Source: Verrucomicrobiales bacterium
GTDB lineage: Bacteria > Verrucomicrobiota > Verrucomicrobiia > Verrucomicrobiales > DEV007
Length of the DNA: 64,000 nucleotides
Assembly: GCA_029213265.1 (NCBI GenBank)
Contig: JARGNG010000005.1
Coordinates: forward strand, 1 to 64,000
Direction of reading: 5' to 3'
The position numbers and the translations under genes were made by a program. Under the pieces are notes generated by a model. The model made no database searches. It was not told the DNA's origin and saw only the letters and a list, made by a program, of their open reading frames with translations. Every line of letters starts with the position of its first letter. Positions within the stretch are counted from its first letter, which is position 1. Positions 35,521 through 44,850 of the stretch are shown here, in pieces.

Positions 35521-35656
35521 AAGTCCTTGTATGAAAACAGGAAGGAAAGAACAAGACCATTTTGTGGTCCGTCCGTAGCGGCGAGCGGAAGCGGGCAGGC
35601 CGAGCGCCGTGACTCACTGACGCTGGCAGCTACAGTCAGCTTCCCGGGCGCCAAAC

Positions 35657-38600
35657 TCACTTCAACTGCTTTCGCAAAAACGGGGCCGTCCGGCTTTCCT
35701 TCACTTCGATCACTTCCTCGGGAGTTCCCGCGCCGACGACTTTCCCTCCGTCCGCGCCGGCCTCGGGCCCGATCTCGAGCACGTAGTCCGCTTCGGCCAT
35801 GATTTCGAGGTTGTGTTCGATCACGACGACGGTATGGCCGTCATCGACGAGGCGGTGCAGGACCTCGAGAAGACGTTTCACATCGGCCGCATGAAGGCCG
35901 ATGCTGGGCTCTTCGATCAGGTAGAGATTTGATTTCGGAATCCGGTTTTGGCGCAGCCTAGCATTCGCCGCCCGACCGACTCCCTTCGTTAATTCACTCA
36001 CCAGCTTGATCCGCTGGGCTTCGCCTCCGGAAACACTCGGACTTGGCTGGCCGAGGCGGAGATACCCGAGGCCGGTGTCCTTCATCAGCCCGAAGGTTCG
36101 GGAAATTTTCGGATGGCCGGAGAAAAAGTCAGCCGCCTCTTCAATCGAGAGATCCATGACGTCCCCGATCGACTTTCCGTTGTATTCGATCTCGAGAGTC
36201 GGGCTGTTGAAGCGGCGTCCGTTGCACTCTTCACAAACGACGTAGGTAGTCGGGAGAAAATTCATCTCCAGCTTGATCTGACCGTTTCCTTTGCACGCTT
36301 CGCAGCGTCCGCCTTCGGTATTGAAGGAAAAGCGCGAAGCGGTGTAGCCACGAGCCCGCGCGTCAGGCAACTGGGCGAACATCTTGCGGATTTCGTCGAA
36401 AACTTTCACGTAGGTCGCCGGAGTCGAGCGGGACGTCTTTCCAATGGGGGACTGATCCACTTCGTAAACTGCCTCCAGTTGCTCGACGCCTTCGATGGAC
36501 TTCCAGGTCGGCGCTTTCTTCGACCCCCGAACGGTCTTTTTCTTTGCCGGCTTCTTCAGCTTGGAATCGACCGCCGGTTTCAATACACCACGCATGAAAC
36601 TCGACTTCCCGGAACCGGAAATTCCGGCGATCACGGTGAAGCGGCCGATCGGAATTCTCACATCGACGTTTTTCAGATTGTTGGCCGTGGCGCCTTTTAC
36701 GATCAACCATCCTGCCTTCCGGTTTTTTGCGGGAAGCTTTCGCCGTTCACCCCTCATGGGATGCTGAATCGGATCCGAGAAAACCAGTCGAGTCGGCGAC
36801 GGAACCCCGCTCTTTGATTTCTGAAACAGCCTCGCCGGGGGCCCTTCCCAGACGACTTCACCGCCGAACTGCCCTGCGCCGGGCCCAAGATCGAGAAGGT
36901 AGTCGGAACGGAGGATCGTTTCTTCATCGTGCTCGACGACGAGCAGCGAATTGCCCTTGGCCTTCAATGCTTCCAGCGTATCGAGCAGGGCCTCGTTGTC
37001 GCGGGGATGAAGTCCGATCGTCGGTTCATCGAGCACATAGAGCACGCCTCGCAGATTCGAGCCGAGCTGCGCGGCGAGACGGATGCGCTGGCTTTCTCCT
37101 CCGCTCAGGGTCGTGGCGGAACGGTCGAGCTGAAGATAGCCGAGTCCGACCTCTTCCATGAAATGAAGTCGCTGCACAATCTCGGGGAGAATGTCCCGGG
37201 CAATGAGAGTGGCCTGCTTCTTCAGCTTCAGACCGGAGATCAATTCCCGCGCCTCCGAAACGGAGCGCGAAGCAATTTCGTGAATGCCGATTCCCTCGAC
37301 CCGCACAAAGCGCGCCACTTCGTTGAGTCGTCCGCCCTCGCATTCCGGACAGAGCTCGAGATCGCCCTGATCCCGTGAGCGGGAACGACGGTATTCCTCC
37401 CGAAGTTCGGCGTCGAGCTGCGATTCCGCATCGCGTTCATCGGAACTGACCGGCCGTTTCTCGATCATTCCGTAACCACGGCAAAGCGGGCACCATCCGT
37501 GCGGGGAATTGTAAGAGAAGAGGCGGGGATCGAGTTCCTCAAAAGAACGCCCTGTTTCGGGGTCGCACATTTCCGTGTTCGCCACCTGAACGCGATTTTC
37601 GCCGTCGAGATAGCGCATCGTGCGCTTGCCGAGACGGAGCGCCGTATCGACCATCGCAAGTGTATCCTCCGGCGTCGTTTTCTTTTCCACCTCGCCGATG
37701 ATGACATCGATGTTGTGTTCCTTGAATCGTTCGAGACGCTGAAACGAATCCACCGCGATGAGTTGTCCATCGACTAACAAAGTTTCATAGCCCTGGCGCC
37801 CGGCCCACTCCGCGACCTCGGTATGGTATCCTTTTCTCGCCTTGATCAGCGGAGCCATGATCCGGATCGGGTTCCTCCCCTTCCCCGCGTCTTTGCGAAT
37901 CCGGGTGACAATGGAAGTGACGCTCTGCTTCTCGACCGCCCGGCCGGACTCGGGAGAAAACTGTGTTCCCACTTTGGCGAAGAGGAGGCGGAGAAAGTGC
38001 CAGACCTCCGTGACCGTGGCGACGGTCGACTTGCCGCCTCCGCGGGAGATACGCTGCTCGATCGCGACGGTAGGGGGCAGTCCCGTGACGAGGTCAATGT
38101 CAGGGCGCTCCATTTGCTCAACGAATTGCCGGGCGTAGGTCGACATGCTGTCGAGAAAGCGGCGCTGCCCCTCGGCAAAAAGAATGTCGAAAGCGAGCGT
38201 CGATTTCCCCGATCCGCTCAATCCTGTCACCACCACAAACTGCTCGCGCGGAATGATGACATCAATGTTCTTGAGATTGTTTTCACGGGCCCCGTGCAGA
38301 TGGATCGCATTGGTCGCCTTTTTGGTTTCGTAGAGAACGGGGCTGGAACTCTCGGCCGCCTTGAGCTGATCCCGCGCCACCGAAGTTCGCGGTGCGAGAT
38401 GACGGGCAAGATATTGTCCGGTGTGCGAAGCGGAATGCGCGGCGACCTCTTCGGGCGTGCCGCAGACAACGACTTCACCCCCACCCACTCCGGCTTCCGG
38501 ACCGAGATCGATGACATGATCGGCGCACTGGATGACATCCAGATTGTGCTCGATCACAATGACCGAATCGCCCGCTTCGACGAGGCGCTCGAAGACTTTC

Positions 38601-41269
38601 AGGAGCATTCCGGTATCGTCGAAGTGAAGCCCCGTCGTCGGCTCATCGAAAATCAACAGGGTCGTCTTGTCATCTTTTTTCGGCCGCTTGGGTTTGCTCA
38701 GCAAATGCCCGACGAGCTTGAGCCGCTGGCTCTCCCCTCCCGAAAGCGTGTTGAGCGGCTGACCGAGACGGAGATAGCCGAGACCGACCTCGGCGAGCAA
38801 TCGCAGTCCCTCGATGATCTTCTTTGCCTTGCGGTCATCGATCGCGAAGAAGAACTCGATCGCCGAGCTCACCGTCATCGTGAGGATGTCGTGAATCGTC
38901 TTTCCCTCCAACTCAATTTCGAGAGCCTCGGGCGTGTAGCGTTTTCCTTCACACTCCGGACAGGTCACGTAGAGATCGCTGAGAAACTGCATCTCCACTT
39001 TCTCGTAGCCGTTGCCGAGACAACGGGCACAGCGCCCCGCGCCACTGTTGAACGAGAAATATCCCGGCGTGACGGCCCGTGACTTCCCATCCGGCGTTTC
39101 CGTGAAAAGCTTTCGAATCGATTCGAAGATGCCCGTGTAAACCGCAGGAGTCGATCGGGGGGTTTTGGCGAGCGGAGCCTGGTCGACCATGACGACCTCG
39201 CGGATCTTGCTGGCTCCGATAATCTGTTTGCAGGAGCCAATTTCCTCATCGGCCCCGGCCAGGCCAAGGTCCTTGAGAAGGTTCCCGTAGAGCACGGAGT
39301 GAATCAGGGTCGATTTCCCGGAGCCGGATACACCCGTGACACAGCAAAGAACACCGAGCGGAATTTCGACGTCGATCTTTTTCAGATTGTGCTGCGTGGC
39401 GCGCTTGATCGTGAGAACCCGCCCGACGGGCCTTCGCGTCTTCGGCACTTCGATTTTCTTCTTTCCGGAAAGGTAATCGAGGGTGAGCGAGCGGGTGTGT
39501 TTCTTCTGGAGGGCCGTGGAATCAGCGACCGACTCAATCCCGGGACCGGCGTAGACAAGCTCGCCGCCCCCTTCGCCGCGACCGGGGCCGATGTCGACGA
39601 GGTGATCGGCGGCGCGGATGACCGCCTCTTCGTGTTCGACGACAACAATGGTGTTGCCGAGATCGCGAAGGCGTTTCATTACGCCGATCAGTTTCCCGAC
39701 ATCCCGGGGGTGCAGGCCAACGGTCGGTTCATCGAGAACGAAAAGTGTGTTTGTTAGGCTCGCTCCGAGACAGGTCGTCAGATTGACGCGCTCGGTTTCT
39801 CCCCCGGAAAGCGTGCGGGTGGGACGGTCCAGATTCAGATAACCGAGCCCGACTTCCTGGAGGTAGCCGAGGCGGTTGCTGATTTCCTCGTAGAGCATCG
39901 TCGCGGTCCGGTCCTCTTTGCGGACGCTCACGGTGGTGAAAAATTCGGCCAGATCGTCGATCGAAAGCTGCCAGAGATCGGGAAGAGTTTTGTCGGCGAG
40001 ACGGAAATTCAGGGCCGCCGGTTTCAGACGCGTTCCTTTGCAGGCCTTGCAGGTCGTGTAACTGCGATACCGGCTCAGGAAAACGCGGACGTGCATGCGA
40101 TAGGCCCGTGTCTCCATCCACTCGAAAAATCCCCGCACCCCGTACCAGGTGCCATGCTGCCAGGCCTCCTCGGGATTGCCGCCGTCCCCTTCGATGATCC
40201 ACTCCTGATCCTCCTCCGGCATTTCATCGAAAGGAGTGATCAGGCTGAGCCCGCGTTGACGCGCACAGCGTTCAAGATCCTCCTCACATTCGTAGTAGCT
40301 GTCTCCCTGGAAAGCGCGGACGAGCCCTTCGGCAATCGAGAGTGATTTGTCAGGGATCGCCTTGTTGACGTCGATGCCGATGACGCGACCGAATCCCCGG
40401 CATTCCCCGCAGGCGCCCATGGGGTGATTAAAACTGAAGAGCCCCGGAGTCGGTGGCTTCAATTCCGTTCCCGTCTCCGGCGAAGTCCACCCGCGGGAAA
40501 AGGAAACCCGCTCTCCGCTGTCCGGCTCCACGATCGAGACGGTGCCTTTTCCGAAATCGAGCCCGCGTTCAAGGGCTTCCAGAAAACGCGAGCGTCGCGA
40601 AGGGGCGACCCGGTCCTGGATCACATCGACCTGGCCCGGAAGCGTCTTCTTCCGGTAGTCTTTCGGAGAATCGACCCGGTAGGCCTTTCCAAAAATCCAG
40701 ACCCGCACGTATCCCTGCTGCTGGAGAAATTCGAAGAAATCGACCGGTTTCGTTTTCGCGGGAACGGGGATTCCGAAGAGAATGAGAAGCGAGGATTCCT
40801 TCCCGAATCGTTCCACGGTTTTCCGGTGAATCGACTCAGGGGTGTCCGGCTCGATCACTTCCCCGGTAACGGGATCGTATCCGCGACAAAGGCGGGGAAA
40901 AAGCAGCTTCAGGTAGTCGTTGATCTCGGTGATCGTTCCGACAGTCGAGCGGGTCGTTTTGACTGCATTCTGCTGCTCAATCGCGATGGCCGGAGGGATG
41001 CCCTTGATCGAATCGACCTGCGGCTTGTCCATCCGGTCGAAAAACTGCCGGGTGTAGGGCGAAAACGTCTCCACGTAGCGGCGCTGGCCCTCGGCATAGA
41101 GCGTCTGAAAGGCGAGGCTCGATTTTCCCGACCCGCTCGGACCGGTCACGACCGTGAATTTTCCGATTGGGATATCGAGATCAATCCCTTTCAGATTATT
41201 CTGACGAACGCCCCGAACCTCGATGTGGGTGTCGGAAACGGAGTTCGTTTTTTTCTTTCGTGTCGCCAT
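35657..41269 (-). CDS. uvrA: Double-length excinuclease ABC subunit A (two UvrA units fused)
   Basis: 1870 residues from the ATG at 41269, about twice the usual 950. Four Walker A loops (GPSGSGKSS near 44, GVSGSGKST near 650, GLSGSGKST near 1019, GISGSGKSS near 1550) alternate with four signature motifs (LSGGETER near 488, LSGGESQR near 840, LSGGESQR near 1390, VSGGEAQR near 1743). The zinc modules of both C-terminal halves are present (CARCLGNG...CPECEG and CEACKGNG...CEECNG). UvrA recognises damaged DNA in nucleotide excision repair, normally as a dimer; here one chain may form the whole dimer. Similar fusions are known in Chlamydiae and relatives. Confidence 0.96.
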   Translation of the reverse strand: MATRKKKTNSVSDTHIEVRGVRQNNLKGIDLDIPIGKFTVVTGPSGSGKSSLAFQTLYAEGQRRYVETFSPYTRQFFDRMDKPQVDSIKGIPPAIAIEQQNAVKTTRSTVGTITEINDYLKLLFPRLCRGYDPVTGEVIEPDTPESIHRKTVERFGKESSLLILFGIPVPAKTKPVDFFEFLQQQGYVRVWIFGKAYRVDSPKDYRKKTLPGQVDVIQDRVAPSRRSRFLEALERGLDFGKGTVSIVEPDSGERVSFSRGWTSPETGTELKPPTPGLFSFNHPMGACGECRGFGRVIGIDVNKAIPDKSLSIAEGLVRAFQGDSYYECEEDLERCARQRGLSLITPFDEMPEEDQEWIIEGDGGNPEEAWQHGTWYGVRGFFEWMETRAYRMHVRVFLSRYRSYTTCKACKGTRLKPAALNFRLADKTLPDLWQLSIDDLAEFFTTVSVRKEDRTATMLYEEISNRLGYLQEVGLGYLNLDRPTRTLSGGETERVNLTTCLGASLTNTLFVLDEPTVGLHPRDVGKLIGVMKRLRDLGNTIVVVEHEEAVIRAADHLVDIGPGRGEGGGELVYAGPGIESVADSTALQKKHTRSLTLDYLSGKKKIEVPKTRRPVGRVLTIKRATQHNLKKIDVEIPLGVLCCVTGVSGSGKSTLIHSVLYGNLLKDLGLAGADEEIGSCKQIIGASKIREVVMVDQAPLAKTPRSTPAVYTGIFESIRKLFTETPDGKSRAVTPGYFSFNSGAGRCARCLGNGYEKVEMQFLSDLYVTCPECEGKRYTPEALEIELEGKTIHDILTMTVSSAIEFFFAIDDRKAKKIIEGLRLLAEVGLGYLRLGQPLNTLSGGESQRLKLVGHLLSKPKRPKKDDKTTLLIFDEPTTGLHFDDTGMLLKVFERLVEAGDSVIVIEHNLDVIQCADHVIDLGPEAGVGGGEVVVCGTPEEVAAHSASHTGQYLARHLAPRTSVARDQLKAAESSSPVLYETKKATNAIHLHGARENNLKNIDVIIPREQFVVVTGLSGSGKSTLAFDILFAEGQRRFLDSMSTYARQFVEQMERPDIDLVTGLPPTVAIEQRISRGGGKSTVATVTEVWHFLRLLFAKVGTQFSPESGRAVEKQSVTSIVTRIRKDAGKGRNPIRIMAPLIKARKGYHTEVAEWAGRQGYETLLVDGQLIAVDSFQRLERFKEHNIDVIIGEVEKKTTPEDTLAMVDTALRLGKRTMRYLDGENRVQVANTEMCDPETGRSFEELDPRLFSYNSPHGWCPLCRGYGMIEKRPVSSDERDAESQLDAELREEYRRSRSRDQGDLELCPECEGGRLNEVARFVRVEGIGIHEIASRSVSEARELISGLKLKKQATLIARDILPEIVQRLHFMEEVGLGYLQLDRSATTLSGGESQRIRLAAQLGSNLRGVLYVLDEPTIGLHPRDNEALLDTLEALKAKGNSLLVVEHDEETILRSDYLLDLGPGAGQFGGEVVWEGPPARLFQKSKSGVPSPTRLVFSDPIQHPMRGERRKLPAKNRKAGWLIVKGATANNLKNVDVRIPIGRFTVIAGISGSGKSSFMRGVLKPAVDSKLKKPAKKKTVRGSKKAPTWKSIEGVEQLEAVYEVDQSPIGKTSRSTPATYVKVFDEIRKMFAQLPDARARGYTASRFSFNTEGGRCEACKGNGQIKLEMNFLPTTYVVCEECNGRRFNSPTLEIEYNGKSIGDVMDLSIEEAADFFSGHPKISRTFGLMKDTGLGYLRLGQPSPSVSGGEAQRIKLVSELTKGVGRAANARLRQNRIPKSNLYLIEEPSIGLHAADVKRLLEVLHRLVDDGHTVVVIEHNLEIMAEADYVLEIGPEAGADGGKVVGAGTPEEVIEVKESRTAPFLRKQLK

Positions 41270-41343
41270 TCTGCCTGCCAGCCGGTTGCTGCGGAGAGAG
41301 GTTACGCACGGTGCCGAAATCCGCACCGAAAATTTCCGGAATC

Positions 41344-41376
41344 CAACCGGGTTGAATGGACGACTGAACCCGGTTG
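41344..41376. repeat. Perfect inverted repeat in the uvrA-dipeptidase gap
   Basis: CAACCGGGTT (41344-41353), 13 bases, AACCCGGTTG (41367-41376). The flanking genes are divergent, so it is not a terminator; an operator or small repeat element is possible. Confidence 0.5.
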
Positions 41377-41408
41377 CATCTCCGACTCGAAACTGATACA
41401 GGATCGAT

Positions 41409-42077
41409 ATGAAAGCGATCTCCGGATATGGTGCCCTCCTCATGGCTCTGCTACCTGCCGGGGCCCTCGCCGGTCTCCCCGATGGATTCGTCTACCTGAA
41501 AGACGTCGACCCGACGATCCAGACCGACGTTCGCTACGCGACCGCGAACAACTTTGTGGGAAAGAAAGTGGATGGCTACCGGGCGAAGAAAATCGTGATC
41601 ACCCGTCGCGCCGCAGAGGCCCTCAAAAAGGTGCAGGCCGATTTGAAGAAGGACGGCTACGGATTGAAAGTGTTCGACGCCTACCGGCCACAACAGGCCG
41701 TGAGTCACTTCATGCGGTGGGTGCGGGACCGGAAGGATCAAAGAACGAAAGCCAAATACTATCCGAACATTGAGAAATCGACCCTCGCCGGCGGCGGCTA
41801 CATTTCGGGACGTTCAAGCCACTCCCGCGGCAGCACGGTCGACCTGACCCTGGTGAAGACAGGGAAAGGGGAAGTCGATATGGGAACCGCTTTCGATTAT
41901 TTCGGCCCCGAATCTTCCCACCACTCGACCAAGGTGACCGCAGAACAGAGAGCCGACCGGCAGCGGCTCAAAAATGCCATGAGCCGCGGCGGCTTCGCTT
42001 CCTACCACAAAGAGTGGTGGCACTACACCCTCCGGAGCGAGCCTTTCAGCCGACCCTTCAATTTTCCGGTGGAGTGA
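41409..42077 (+). CDS. D-alanyl-D-alanine dipeptidase, VanX/DdpX type (peptidase M15D)
   Basis: 222 residues with a signal peptide (about 1-21). Family motifs: DVRYATANNFVGKKVDGY at the N-terminus, LKVFDAYRPQQAV (catalytic Arg region), SSHSRGSTVDLTLV (zinc His and Asp: S-x-H-x-x-G-x-A/T-x-D) and EWWHYTL (catalytic Glu and zinc His). It hydrolyses D-Ala-D-Ala; the export signal suggests a role in peptidoglycan recycling rather than vancomycin resistance, as no vanH/vanA is nearby. Confidence 0.92.
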   Translation: MKAISGYGALLMALLPAGALAGLPDGFVYLKDVDPTIQTDVRYATANNFVGKKVDGYRAKKIVITRRAAEALKKVQADLKKDGYGLKVFDAYRPQQAVSHFMRWVRDRKDQRTKAKYYPNIEKSTLAGGGYISGRSSHSRGSTVDLTLVKTGKGEVDMGTAFDYFGPESSHHSTKVTAEQRADRQRLKNAMSRGGFASYHKEWWHYTLRSEPFSRPFNFPVE

Positions 42078-42167
42078 TTCAACGAATCCCGCCCCGGGGA
42101 GTCCAATTCAGGGTTCACTTCATTTCGTATATTGACCATCCGGGGTGATGGCCTCACACTACTACCC

Positions 42168-42536
42168 ATGAAATCCTTCATCGCCATCTTCATGATGCTC
42201 TGCCTGCAGGTAGCGATGTCTCCCCTGTGTCTCTGCTTAGGAGCGGGTGGAGGAAAGGAAGAGTCAAAACCGGCGTGCTGTCATGCGCCGGTTGATGAAG
42301 AGCCCGCTCCCTGCCCTCATTGCGATCAGGAAATGCCCATCGCGGCCACGGCACCTGTAAAGGCTGACTTCGACGCCGATCCGCCCGAATGGCACGGGTT
42401 TTCCCTCTTTTTTGCGCTCGAGCCCTCCGACGCTTTTCGACCTGTCTCTCCGGAAATTTCGGTGGATTGGGCAGTGCCCCCATCCGAACCGCCTCCCCTG
42501 CCTTTTCAGGCCATGTACGGGGTCTTCCTGATTTGA
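42168..42536 (+). CDS. Small secreted Cys-rich protein, copy 1 (copper island)
   Basis: 122 residues, not recognised as a named family. A hydrophobic leader (MKSFIAIFMMLCLQVAMSP) is followed by LCLCLG, then CCH (about 42-44) and APCPHCD (about 51-57): seven cysteines and nearby His suited to bind soft metals such as Cu(I). The C-terminal third ends in a hydrophobic tail (FQAMYGVFLI). The protein at 43174 has the same length and the same motif order. Both sit ahead of a Cus-like efflux operon, which supports a role as periplasmic copper carrier or scavenger. DUF2946-like proteins of proteobacterial copper loci may be analogues. Confidence 0.75.
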   Translation: MKSFIAIFMMLCLQVAMSPLCLCLGAGGGKEESKPACCHAPVDEEPAPCPHCDQEMPIAATAPVKADFDADPPEWHGFSLFFALEPSDAFRPVSPEISVDWAVPPSEPPPLPFQAMYGVFLI

Positions 42537-42542
42537 TATCCC

Positions 42543-42590
42543 AAACCGAAGACGGCGTTCGCTTTGTCGATCCTGTTCGCCGTTCGGTTT
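42543..42590 (+). terminator. Hairpin after the first Cys-rich gene
   Basis: AAACCGAAGACGGCG (42543-42557) pairs with CGCCGTTCGGTTT (42578-42590), with a 2-base bulge and 20-base loop, starting 7 bases after the stop. It is followed by TTTCCCCC-like sequence, not a T tract; it may attenuate or process the transcript. The 120 bases from here to the next start are AT-rich near the end. Confidence 0.4.
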
Positions 42591-42711
42591 CCCCCGATCC
42601 TTTTTCAAACGCGGAATGGTCGTGCCCGGTGGCTCACCTTCATTCCCGGAAAAGGGGATCGATCCGCCACTGTATCTGAATTCAAGAAAACTTAGTACCC
42701 TATTTTATTAT

Positions 42712-43083
42712 ATGAAAATCATTCACACCTTTCTCTTCGCAGCCGTTGCTGCATTCACCTTTGTTGGTTCCCTCCAGGCAGACGACTCTGCTGCGATCAA
42801 TGATGTCTGCCCGATCAAGGGCAAAGACGTCGATGGTTCCAAAGCAGTCGAGTACACCGCTACCTTCTGTTGCGACAAGTGTGTCACCAAGTTCAAGAAG
42901 GACCCGGCCAAATATGCAGACAAGCTCGCAGCTGCTGAAGAAGGCAAGTGCGCCTTTTCCGGCAAAGACAACGACCCGGAAGCAACCGCAACCGTGAAGA
43001 TCGCAGTCTGCTGCGGCGGATGCGAAAAGAAGGTCACCAAGGATCCTGTCGCCGCGCTGAAAACGCTCGGTGAGGATTCCTGA
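42712..43083 (+). CDS. Secreted protein with two YHS/TRASH-like metal-binding units
   Basis: 123 residues with a signal peptide (about 1-21). Two repeats of one motif follow: CPIKGKDVDG ... FCCDKCVTKFKKDPAKYADK and CAFSGKDNDP ... VCCGGCEKKVTKDPVAALKT. Each has an N-terminal Cys and a C-C-x-x-C cluster, the arrangement of YHS/TRASH-like domains that bind metals. It lies between the two Cys-rich paralogues, and the lipoprotein at 50752 shares the same unit. A periplasmic Cu(I) or Ag(I) carrier is the likely role. Confidence 0.8.
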   Translation: MKIIHTFLFAAVAAFTFVGSLQADDSAAINDVCPIKGKDVDGSKAVEYTATFCCDKCVTKFKKDPAKYADKLAAAEEGKCAFSGKDNDPEATATVKIAVCCGGCEKKVTKDPVAALKTLGEDS

Positions 43084-43173
43084 TCTCCCAAAACCGACTG
43101 AGCACGCCGCCCTTCTCCAAGGGTGGCGTGTAAAGCCGCAGGAAACTGGATCTCCATTTTCTTCTGTGATCTG

Positions 43174-43542
43174 ATGAAACGGCTTTTTGCCATCTTCCTT
43201 GTAGTCTGTCTTCAGGCAGCAGCGGCTCCGCTGTGCCTCTGTCATGGCATGCCCGGGGAAGAGCCATCGGATCCAGTTTCCTGCTGCCACTCTTCGGCTC
43301 CGGAATTCCCGGAGCATTGTCCTCATTGCGACCATGCCAGCGATCTGGTCGTGCCCACTCTGGTGACGGCGGTATTTGCGCCTGATTCTCCGGAATCTCA
43401 CGATTCACCCCTTTCACCGTCGGGTTACATTGGGACCCTCCCGGACCGTCGATTCCTTTCGGTGCCAATCCCGGTATCATTTGAGAAAGCCCTCCTGCCT
43501 TCGAGGGTGAGCCGTATCCTTCTGGAAGTGTTTCTAGTTTGA
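43174..43542 (+). CDS. Small secreted Cys-rich protein, copy 2 (copper island)
   Basis: 122 residues from the ATG at 43174 (upstream in-frame starts lack a leader). It is paralogous to the protein at 42168: MKRLFAIFLVVCLQ leader, PLCLCHG, CCH and HCPHCD in the same spacing, and a hydrophobic C-terminal tail (SRILLEVFLV). The middle region differs, so the shared Cys motifs are probably the working part. It lies 84 bases before the TolC-family gene. Confidence 0.75.
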   Translation: MKRLFAIFLVVCLQAAAAPLCLCHGMPGEEPSDPVSCCHSSAPEFPEHCPHCDHASDLVVPTLVTAVFAPDSPESHDSPLSPSGYIGTLPDRRFLSVPIPVSFEKALLPSRVSRILLEVFLV

Positions 43543-43626
43543 GAGAAGCGAAGACCGACTGTCGTGCCATTTCCGGCCCGCACTGCCGCCTTTCCGCATT
43601 CCCACAATCTATGACGAAACATTTCC

Positions 43627-44850
43627 ATGATCCGAATTCCTATCTCCCTTTTACTCCTCGTCATCGTGCCTCTGGCCGCAGACGCCGAAGATGACTATCT
43701 CCTCGAAGCGCTTCGCGCCAATCCTGAAGTCGCTGCGGCCTATCAATCCTATCTCGCCGCTTCGACCAGGGGCACGCAAGTTCGGGCACTCGATGAACCA
43801 ACGCTGAGCTACTCCGAATTTCTCACCAGCGTACAAACTAGAACGGGACCGCAGGAACGCACCTACGCGATCTCCCAGTCTTTTCCCTGGCCGGGCGTGC
43901 TGAAGCTGCGGGAACGTGTCGCCGATGCCAATGCCCGCGTTTCCTTCTACCGATACGAAGTGAAGCGCCGGCAGGTCATCGAAAAAGTAGGGCTCGCCAG
44001 GATCGAATACGCCTACCTCAAGCGCGCCACGGATCGAGCCGCCGAAAATCTGGGGCTGCTCGAGCAGATCAAGCCGGTCGTACAGGAAAAGGTGCGCGCG
44101 GGCGGCAGCCTCGCGACGAGTTTACGGCTCGATGTCGAATTGGCCGTCGCCGATCAGGAAGTGGATACCTTACGGGATCAACGCCCCGGTCTCGATGCTC
44201 AGCTTAAGGTGCTGCTGGGTCGGGATCCCGGCGGTGATCCGCTTCCCTGGCCGGACCTGCCGTCGCAGCCACCGGCGCTGATGCCGTTGGGGAGCATTCG
44301 ATCGGAGCTAAAGGCCCATCATCCGATGATCCGGATGGCTGAAGCAGGTATCCAGACAGCGAAGGAAGGGGAAGCTCTCGCCGGGAAAAATGGTCTTCCC
44401 GCCTTCACCGTGGGTGCCAATACGATCGATATCGGAAACGGGGGCGAAACGGCGAGCTCCGTCATGCTGGGAGTGAAATTGCCTCTTCGCCGGGAAAAAT
44501 ACCGGGCCGGACGCGAGGAGGCCGCCGCACTGACTGCAGCGGCAGGCGCTTCGTTGGAAGCCACCGAGCAGGCCCTTCTTGCCGATGCGGTTAAGTTGTA
44601 TGCCGCGCAGCAGGAGGCCGTTGGACGGTGGCAAAACTACAGCAGCAAGCTAATTCCCTCGGCGAACCAGGCTGTCGATCTTACCCGTGAGGATTTTCGC
44701 AACGACAAGGCAAGCCTCACCGACCTCATCGAATCCGAGCGCATTTTGCTTGATCTTCGACTTCTCCAGGCCCGTGCCCTCGCGGATGCACACAAGGCCG
44801 CCTGGCAGATCCGGGCTTTAACCGAAACCCTTTCCGAAAGTTCGAAATGA
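43627..44850 (+). CDS. TolC-family outer-membrane efflux channel (CusC/CzcC-like)
   Basis: 407 residues with a signal peptide (about 1-20). The helical coiled-coil repeats of outer-membrane efflux proteins are visible (LLEALRANPEVAAAYQSYLA, ISQSFPWPGVLKLRERVADA, then TDLIESERILLDLRLLQARA). It is the exit duct of the three-part pump made with the next two genes. Its stop overlaps the CusB-like start by 4 bases (ATGA), so translation is coupled. Confidence 0.9.
   Translation: MIRIPISLLLLVIVPLAADAEDDYLLEALRANPEVAAAYQSYLAASTRGTQVRALDEPTLSYSEFLTSVQTRTGPQERTYAISQSFPWPGVLKLRERVADANARVSFYRYEVKRRQVIEKVGLARIEYAYLKRATDRAAENLGLLEQIKPVVQEKVRAGGSLATSLRLDVELAVADQEVDTLRDQRPGLDAQLKVLLGRDPGGDPLPWPDLPSQPPALMPLGSIRSELKAHHPMIRMAEAGIQTAKEGEALAGKNGLPAFTVGANTIDIGNGGETASSVMLGVKLPLRREKYRAGREEAAALTAAAGASLEATEQALLADAVKLYAAQQEAVGRWQNYSSKLIPSANQAVDLTREDFRNDKASLTDLIESERILLDLRLLQARALADAHKAAWQIRALTETLSESSK

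Noticed and set aside
41409..42077. VanX-like gene as a vancomycin-resistance determinant.
   Set aside because: No vanH, vanA/B ligase or vanRS genes are nearby; the export signal fits peptidoglycan metabolism better.
42611..42676. Leader before the YHS-type gene with a GCCACTGT box like the 3' end of a cobalamin riboswitch.
   Set aside because: The rest of the riboswitch core (AAxxGGGAA and the B12 box in the proper order) is not present, and the downstream gene has no link to cobalamin. A covariance search with the cobalamin model would settle it.
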